A stretch of 64,000 nucleotides of DNA from the NCBI GenBank assembly GCA_902634555.1, contig CACPKO010000003.1:1-64000 (forward strand), written 5' to 3'. The DNA comes from Actinomycetota bacterium (lineage in GTDB: Bacteria > Actinomycetota > Acidimicrobiia > Acidimicrobiales > MedAcidi-G1). The stretch's first letter is position 1. Every line of letters begins with the position of its first letter. Positions 58,276 to 64,000 of this stretch are shown piece by piece. The translations under genes were made by a program, and so were the position numbers. A model generated the notes under the pieces. It had not been told where the DNA came from. It saw only the letters and a program-made list of their open reading frames with translations, and ran no database searches.

Positions 58276-60174
58276 TTAATCGGTTATATGAAGCGAACTA
58301 CTTAACTTCTCCCATAGAGCCATCAGACGGGCCGCTTCATCTTTCGCTTCATTATGTGCTGTTACTGCTTTATCAACATTTTCCGGATCTTGATAAAGAT
58401 CAGAACTAGCGAGTGCTTCTTGAGTGGCTAAGACTTCAGCTTCTGCCAACTCCCATTCCTGCTCAACTTTCTGGAGGCGACGTTTCAATTTTGCAGAATC
58501 GTCGCTTGGCTTCTTCTTTTTTGCAGAGGGTCCAACTTTTTGTGAAGGATTTTCAACGGATTTTGAAGAACTCTCTTGACCAGGAAATAGAACATGATCT
58601 GGGACCCCGTCATGCCAAGAAGTCACACCATCACGCACCTCTACTAAGGAGTCAGCGACCGAGCGAATCAAGTGCCTATCGTGAGTTATCAAAATGACAG
58701 TTCCCGGATAAACATTTAAGGCATCTTCCAAGACATCACAACTAGGCAAATCAAGATGATTAGTCGGCTCATCAAGAATTAGGAGATTAACTGGCATAGC
58801 CAAAGTCTTAGCCAAAGCCAATCGAGTCTGCTCTCCTCCAGAAAGGTCGCCTACCTTCCTGTCTGCTGCCTCTTCACGGAATCCAAAAGAAGCTAAGTAT
58901 GTTCTAAGATTACGGCCATCGGTTTCAACGCCTGGCACTGTCCGTAACTCTTCAAGCACCGATCGTTTTTCATCTAGAATTTCTGTTTGCAACTGATTAA
59001 AACTTGACAAGTCAACGTTAGTGCCAAGCTTCAAATCACCTTTCAGGGGCGCTAGTTGACCTGTTAGTAGTTTCACCAAGGTAGTTTTCCCGGCACCGTT
59101 TGGTCCGACTAAAGCAACTGTGCTGCCGCGTTCAACAGAAAAGGAAACTTCCTGCAGGATGATGTCCTCGTCGTAACCAGCGGTAACTTCATTAAGTTCA
59201 GCAACTAAACGCGATGAACGACGAGGAGCAGGAAACCCAAATCGGATTTTTTGATCTCCAACGTCTTCTACAACGATTTTTTCCATTTTCTCTAATGCTT
59301 TAATCCTGCTTTGCACCTGTCGCGCCTTGGTTGCTTTATAGCGAAATCGTTCAATAAATTGCTCTGTTTTCTCTATTTGACGGGTTTGTTGTGCTGCTGC
59401 CGCACGTTGCGAGGCAAGCAATTCTTCTCGAGCTACAACGAAATCTGCGAAGCCTCCTACATATTCAGAAACATGAGTGCCAGAGAGTTCCAATATCCGA
59501 TTCGCTACGCCATCAATAAAATCTCGATCATGGCTGACAAACAAAAGTCCTTTGTGCCAGGTTTTTAAATGTTCTTCAAGCCAGCTAACTGAGTCAATAT
59601 CTAAGTGATTTGTTGGCTCGTCCATAATTAAAAGGTCAGGAGAGGAGAGTAGTAGTCTGGCGAGAGCAATTCTCATTCTCCAACCGCCAGACATTTCACC
59701 CATTGGTCGTTCATGGTCCTCAGGACTGAAGCCAAGACCAGAAAGAATTCGGTGAGCATCAGACTCTGTTGAATAGCCGCCGATTTGTTCAAAACGTGAT
59801 TGGGCTTCGCCTAAAGCACTTAAATGTCGAGCCTGTTCATCACCTGAACTAGATGCAACCAGATTTCCTAACTTCTCAATTTCGCTACTTAGGTGAGTGA
59901 CCTGTTCAGCTCCAAGCATCACTTGTTGAAAAACCGATCTTCCTGTTTCAGGAGGAAGCTCTTGAGGGAGATATCCAACTCGGAGCTCTTTTGGGCGGTG
60001 AACTTTCCCTTGGTCTGGAGATTGAATTCCTACCAAAATTTCCAACAAGGTAGTTTTCCCAGTTCCATTTCCTCCAACTAGAGCAACTTTCCTACCAGGA
60101 CCGAGTTGAAGCGAAACATTTGAAAAAAGCGTGCGAGGGCCGAAAGACCTAGATAGTTCTGAAGCGGTCAGCAT
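58276..60174 (-). CDS. ABC-F family ATP-binding protein (Uup-like with C-terminal coiled coil)
   Basis: Two Walker A ([18 protein letters not shown]), two signature motifs ([30 protein letters not shown]), [24 protein letters not shown]. Confidence 0.95.
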   Translation of the reverse strand: MLTASELSRSFGPRTLFSNVSLQLGPGRKVALVGGNGTGKTTLLEILVGIQSPDQGKVHRPKELRVGYLPQELPPETGRSVFQQVMLGAEQVTHLSSEIEKLGNLVASSSGDEQARHLSALGEAQSRFEQIGGYSTESDAHRILSGLGFSPEDHERPMGEMSGGWRMRIALARLLLSSPDLLIMDEPTNHLDIDSVSWLEEHLKTWHKGLLFVSHDRDFIDGVANRILELSGTHVSEYVGGFADFVVAREELLASQRAAAAQQTRQIEKTEQFIERFRYKATKARQVQSRIKALEKMEKIVVEDVGDQKIRFGFPAPRRSSRLVAELNEVTAGYDEDIILQEVSFSVERGSTVALVGPNGAGKTTLVKLLTGQLAPLKGDLKLGTNVDLSSFNQLQTEILDEKRSVLEELRTVPGVETDGRNLRTYLASFGFREEAADRKVGDLSGGEQTRLALAKTLAMPVNLLILDEPTNHLDLPSCDVLEDALNVYPGTVILITHDRHLIRSVADSLVEVRDGVTSWHDGVPDHVLFPGQESSSKSVENPSQKVGPSAKKKKPSDDSAKLKRRLQKVEQEWELAEAEVLATQEALASSDLYQDPENVDKAVTAHNEAKDEAARLMALWEKLSSSLHITD

Positions 60175-60183
60175 GAAACAAAT

Positions 60184-61119
60184 TCAGATAGTTGGAGGGT
60201 CCCAGCGAACCACTGCAGCAGCAGAAGTCATCCCCGCCCCAAAACCAACTAAAAGTATCAGATCACCAGAATCGACCCTTTCAGCATTGAGGGCGTCAAC
60301 GAGAGCTAGTGGAATAGAAGCTGCTGATGTGTTACCGGTGTAATTTAAGACTAATGCGGCTTTCTCAATTGAAATATTTAAACGTTTTAAAGCCGCTTCA
60401 ATTATGCGAACGTTCGCTTGATGTGGAACAACTAACTTAATTTGGTCAGATGTTACGCCCGCTTTCTCCATAGCATTTATAGCTGCAGCTTCCATAGCAA
60501 GAACAGCTTTACGAAAAACTGCTTGCCCATCCATCACTATGTTGTCACCGTGTTCACAATAAAGAAGGTCTGCCGCGTCCCCGTTGGACATCAAATCCCA
60601 ACCAAGCAAAGAAGGCTCTTCCGCAGAATCCTCAACTATAACTGCGCCTGCTCCGTCACCAAAGAGAATACAAGTTCCACGATCCTCCCAATTGGTAATA
60701 GAACTAAGAGAGTCGCTGCCAATAACAAGAATTCGTTTCATGCCGCCTTGGATGAATTGCATAGCAGTTACGAGACCATAGACGAAACCAGAACACGCAG
60801 CATTGAGATCAAAGGCTCCACAACTCAAACCAAGATCATCCTGAATCACAGAAGCACTAGCAGGAATCTGTTGATCTGGAGAAGTAGTAGCTAATAAAAG
60901 AAGATCAATTTGATCAGGAGAGACATCAGCCATCTTCATAGCATCACGAGCAGCAGCAGCAGACATTTCAGTTACTTTGCCATCAATGTGTCTTGTTTTT
61001 ATTCCTGTGCGAGCAGTAATCCATTCATCGGAGGTATCTACCATCTGAGCAAGATCGTCGTTGGTTAGCACTCGATCAGGCAAATTAGTTGCCCATCCAG
61101 TTATTCGTCCATATGGCAT
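60184..61119 (-). CDS. fabH: Beta-ketoacyl-ACP synthase III
   Basis: FDLNAACSGFVYGL active Cys, VPHQANVRIIEAAL, NYTGNTSAASIPLAL. Confidence 0.95.
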   Translation of the reverse strand: MPYGRITGWATNLPDRVLTNDDLAQMVDTSDEWITARTGIKTRHIDGKVTEMSAAAARDAMKMADVSPDQIDLLLLATTSPDQQIPASASVIQDDLGLSCGAFDLNAACSGFVYGLVTAMQFIQGGMKRILVIGSDSLSSITNWEDRGTCILFGDGAGAVIVEDSAEEPSLLGWDLMSNGDAADLLYCEHGDNIVMDGQAVFRKAVLAMEAAAINAMEKAGVTSDQIKLVVPHQANVRIIEAALKRLNISIEKAALVLNYTGNTSAASIPLALVDALNAERVDSGDLILLVGFGAGMTSAAAVVRWDPPTI

Positions 61120-61201
61120 ATCGTGCGCTCTTTACTTAAAATAAATTTTCTTACTCCCACCACGCTACCTCAGACAAGAGGCAGGTAGGGTCTGCTGAGC
61201 C

Positions 61202-61939
61202 ATGAATGATCACGAACTCGCCGGCCTGTTAGCCCAAGAAACAGGCTCTCTTCTCTTAGAAATAAGGGAAAAAGCTTTTGCATCTGGCAGGCCTGGTAAA
61301 GAAGTTCAAATGCTTGGAGATCGTTTATCACATGAATATTTGGTTCAGAAACTTGCTGAATTTCGACCAGATGATGCTGTTTTGTCTGAAGAGGGAACCG
61401 ATGATCTTGAAAGGCTTGATGCTGAACGCACATGGATAGTAGATCCGCTTGACGGCACTCGAGATTATGCATATCCCGACAGTAGGGAATGGGCAGTACA
61501 TGTTGCTTTAGTAGTTGAGGGGCAACCCGTTGCGGCCGCGGTAGCTCTTCCAGCAGATAATCATCTTTTTGGGACAAAACAGACTCCGTTTCATCTCCCT
61601 CCAACCCGGCAAGAACCAATTGTTATCACTAGCCGTAGTCAATGGGGAGAAGCTGAAGAAGTAGCACGGGCTATCGGTGGAACAGCACAAGCATGTGGAT
61701 CTGCGGGATTCAAAGCCATGGCAGTGGTATCAGGAGCAGTGGACGTTTATGTGCACCCCAGTGGACTTTATGAATGGGATACCTGTGCTCCGGCAGCAGT
61801 AGCAGAGGCAGCCGGGTTCGACGTTAGTGGGATTGATGGCGAACGTCTCCATTTCAATAAACCGCGCCCTGTTGTCGCAGGACTTTTGATCTCTCGTCCC
61901 GAATACACAGAAGTAGTAAAAGAAACTCTTCAATGGTGA
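61202..61939 (+). CDS. 3'(2'),5'-bisphosphate nucleotidase / inositol monophosphatase family (CysQ-like)
   Basis: LSEEGTDD, TWIVDPLDGTRDYAYPDSREWAVHVALV, YEWDTCAPAAVAEAAG. Confidence 0.9.
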   Translation: MNDHELAGLLAQETGSLLLEIREKAFASGRPGKEVQMLGDRLSHEYLVQKLAEFRPDDAVLSEEGTDDLERLDAERTWIVDPLDGTRDYAYPDSREWAVHVALVVEGQPVAAAVALPADNHLFGTKQTPFHLPPTRQEPIVITSRSQWGEAEEVARAIGGTAQACGSAGFKAMAVVSGAVDVYVHPSGLYEWDTCAPAAVAEAAGFDVSGIDGERLHFNKPRPVVAGLLISRPEYTEVVKETLQW

Positions 61940-61965
61940 TTCGCAAAAGGTGTATTTACAAGAAA

Positions 61966-62130
61966 CTTTAAGGTATTATTTCCTTACCTTATGAAAGGCG
62001 AAGCTGGTGAGAATCCAGCGCTGTCCCGCAACTGTGTACTCAAATTTTGAGTGAGCCAGGTCGACCTTCATAGGGCTTCGGCAAAAATTCTCGAGGAAGA
62101 GCGGCTGATGACAGTTTCCTGTCACCCCGT
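61966..62130 (+). ncRNA. Cobalamin riboswitch
   Basis: GAAGCTGGTGAGAATCCAGCGCTGTCCCGCAACTGTG...GAGTGAGCCAGGTCGACCT matches the B12-box/cobalamin riboswitch core; upstream of a BtuF-like gene. Boundaries approximate. Confidence 0.9.
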
Positions 62131-62156
62131 TTTGACGAGGCATAGATAGGAGAAAA

Positions 62157-63125
62157 ATGTTTAGCTCACGGTTGGCGGCAAAGCGCACCGTAGTTGTAGT
62201 AGCAGCGCTACTTACAACGGTTCTGGGATCTGCTTGTAGTTCTCAACAAAACTCTGACGTGGTAGCGATTTCTGCAAATTTGGAAACCTCAACTACGACA
62301 GAAACAGTTATTGAGGTTACAACCACAACAGCGGCTCTGGCAGTAGATGAAGCCCCGGGGTCAGATTATCCTCAAGCGATTATTTCGTTATCGGCAACTG
62401 CGACAGAGATGCTCTTTGCGATAGGCGCAGGAGATCAGGTAATAGCGGTTGATGAGTACTCGACTTACCCCGCAGAAGCACCAGTAACAGATTTGTCAGG
62501 TTTTACCCCGAATGTTGAAGCAATAGCAGAATATGAACCTGATTTAGTAGTGATTTCCTACGACCCAGGTGACCTTGTTGTAGGTTTAGACCTTCTAGGC
62601 ATAGAGGTACTCGTACAGGGAACAGCTTCGTCTCTTGAAGGAACGTATTTCCAAATATCTGAATTAGGAGAAAAAACCGGGCACTCTGAAGCCGCAGAAG
62701 AATTGAATGAGTCTATTGCTTCAGACCTGGCTTCTTTAGCGGAAGATCCAGTAGGAACAGGCCTTACTTATTTCCATGAGGTTGACAACACTCTTTATAC
62801 GGCAACCTCTTCAACCTTCATTGGTCAACTCTATTCACTTTTAGGGTTAGAAAATATTGCAGATCCTGCAGACGACCAAGGATTCGGGTATCCGCAACTG
62901 TCTCCCGAATACATAATTAGCGCTAACCCAGATCTAATTTTCCTCGCTGATGCAGTCTGGGGAGAATCGGCAGAGACTTTAGCCGAACGACCGGGATGGG
63001 CAGAGTTGACTGCGATACAAAATAATTGGGTTGTTGATTTGGATGAGACTTCTGGACGGTGGGGTCCTCGAGTTGTTGACTTCTTAACTCAAATACACTC
63101 CGCAATAACCGACTTAACGAATTAA
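62157..63125 (+). CDS. btuF: ABC transporter substrate-binding protein (BtuF-like, cobalamin/corrinoid)
   Basis: Lipobox LLTTVLGSACSSQ; PQAIISLSATATEMLFAIGAGDQVIAVDEYSTYP; riboswitch context. Confidence 0.85.
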   Translation: MFSSRLAAKRTVVVVAALLTTVLGSACSSQQNSDVVAISANLETSTTTETVIEVTTTTAALAVDEAPGSDYPQAIISLSATATEMLFAIGAGDQVIAVDEYSTYPAEAPVTDLSGFTPNVEAIAEYEPDLVVISYDPGDLVVGLDLLGIEVLVQGTASSLEGTYFQISELGEKTGHSEAAEELNESIASDLASLAEDPVGTGLTYFHEVDNTLYTATSSTFIGQLYSLLGLENIADPADDQGFGYPQLSPEYIISANPDLIFLADAVWGESAETLAERPGWAELTAIQNNWVVDLDETSGRWGPRVVDFLTQIHSAITDLTN

Positions 63126-63137
63126 GTTAGTTCAAAT

Positions 63138-64000
63138 ATGAGATCTTCAAGTCAAGCCGATGATTTGGAACACTATGAAGGTCCAGCGAAACTCAAAATC
63201 TGGTGGCTAGTCGTAGCAGTTCTTACTGCAGGAATAGTTGTAGTCCTAGGTCTAATATTAGGCCCTGCTTCTCTTGGAGTAAGAGAAGTATTAGTAGAGG
63301 TACTAGACCGGCTGCCCTTTATTGATACTGATTCGGGATTATCGGCACGTGAGCAAGCAATTGTGTGGGAAATCCGTCTTCCACGTGTGGTTTTAGGTTT
63401 ACTCGTAGGGTCAATGCTGGCTACCGCTGGCGCTTCATATCAGGGAGTATTTCGTAATCCGCTAGCTGACCCTTATCTACTAGGGGTTGCAGCCGGAGCA
63501 GGATTCGGAGCAACTGTTGCAATCGTTTCAGGACTTGGTGACGGTATAGGAACCTTTGATGCTGTTCCGATGCTGGCTTTCGCAGGAGCCCTTATAGCTG
63601 TGACTCTTACTTATTTAGTTGGGTTTTCGGCAGGACGTATTGATCCAGTAACAAGTTTGGTACTAGCAGGTGTTGCAGTGGCGAGTTTTTTTACTGCGGT
63701 GCAAACCTTTGTACAACAACGTGATTCAGAAACAATCAGGCAAGTTTATTTCTTCGTACTTGGACAACTTCGGACAGCTGGATGGGACGAAGTGTTACTT
63801 GTTTCCCCGTATGTGGGAGCCTGCCTACTTATTTTGTTGTTATTAAGGAGACGGCTAGATGTTCTCGGGGTTGGTGATGAAGAGGCCGGATCATTGGGTG
63901 TGGATGTTCGTTTGGTTCGATTGGTTGCAGTGCTAGCAGCATCATTAGGAACTGCTGCTGTTGTTGCAGTAAGTGGACTCATTGGATTTGTCGGCATCAT
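63138..64000 (+). CDS. btuC: Partial CDS (3' end off window): FecCD-family ABC permease (BtuC-like)
   Basis: Own translation: MRSSSQADDLEHYEGPAKLKIWWLVVAVLTAGIVVVLGLILGP...VWEIRLPRVVLGLLVGSMLATAGASYQGVFRNPLADPYLLGVAAGAGFGA; open to the window edge. Absent from the ORF track because it is truncated. Confidence 0.92.
   Translation, partial: MRSSSQADDLEHYEGPAKLKIWWLVVAVLTAGIVVVLGLILGPASLGVREVLVEVLDRLPFIDTDSGLSAREQAIVWEIRLPRVVLGLLVGSMLATAGASYQGVFRNPLADPYLLGVAAGAGFGATVAIVSGLGDGIGTFDAVPMLAFAGALIAVTLTYLVGFSAGRIDPVTSLVLAGVAVASFFTAVQTFVQQRDSETIRQVYFFVLGQLRTAGWDEVLLVSPYVGACLLILLLLRRRLDVLGVGDEEAGSLGVDVRLVRLVAVLAASLGTAAVVAVSGLIGFVGI

Noticed and set aside
63746-64000. 84-aa minus-strand ORF at the window end
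   Set aside because: Antisense to the clear FecCD/BtuC permease frame on the plus strand.

Overview
The window looks like a gene-dense chromosomal segment of an actinobacterium. mshC, a mycothiol-dependent-type enzyme, helD, F420-type LLM, DUF3499-like and MpaB-like genes suggest an Acidimicrobiia-like marine lineage; that placement is inference. I support about 55 protein-coding genes, one tRNA-Arg(CCU), a TPP riboswitch before thiBPQ and a cobalamin riboswitch before a B12-type ABC transporter. Two real CDSs run off the window edges and are missing from the ORF track: a toroid/prenyltransferase-like protein at 1-820 (-) and a FecCD/BtuC permease at 63138-64000 (+). No CRISPR array, rRNA, phage or transposase was seen. 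The most notable items are: (i) a 981-aa single ORF fusing a cytochrome P450 to a UbiB/ABC1 atypical kinase with a KLAQ variant of the KxGQ motif; (ii) two back-to-back perfect inverted repeats abutting the start codon of a paaA-paaD-paaB-paaC operon that lacks a local paaE; (iii) a 'headless' CCA-adding-enzyme homologue that keeps only the HD and C-terminal portion; (iv) adjacent mshC and cysS paralogues; (v) recurrent Thr-rich tandem-repeat linkers in envelope proteins. All functional calls come from reading motifs by eye. No database search was run.
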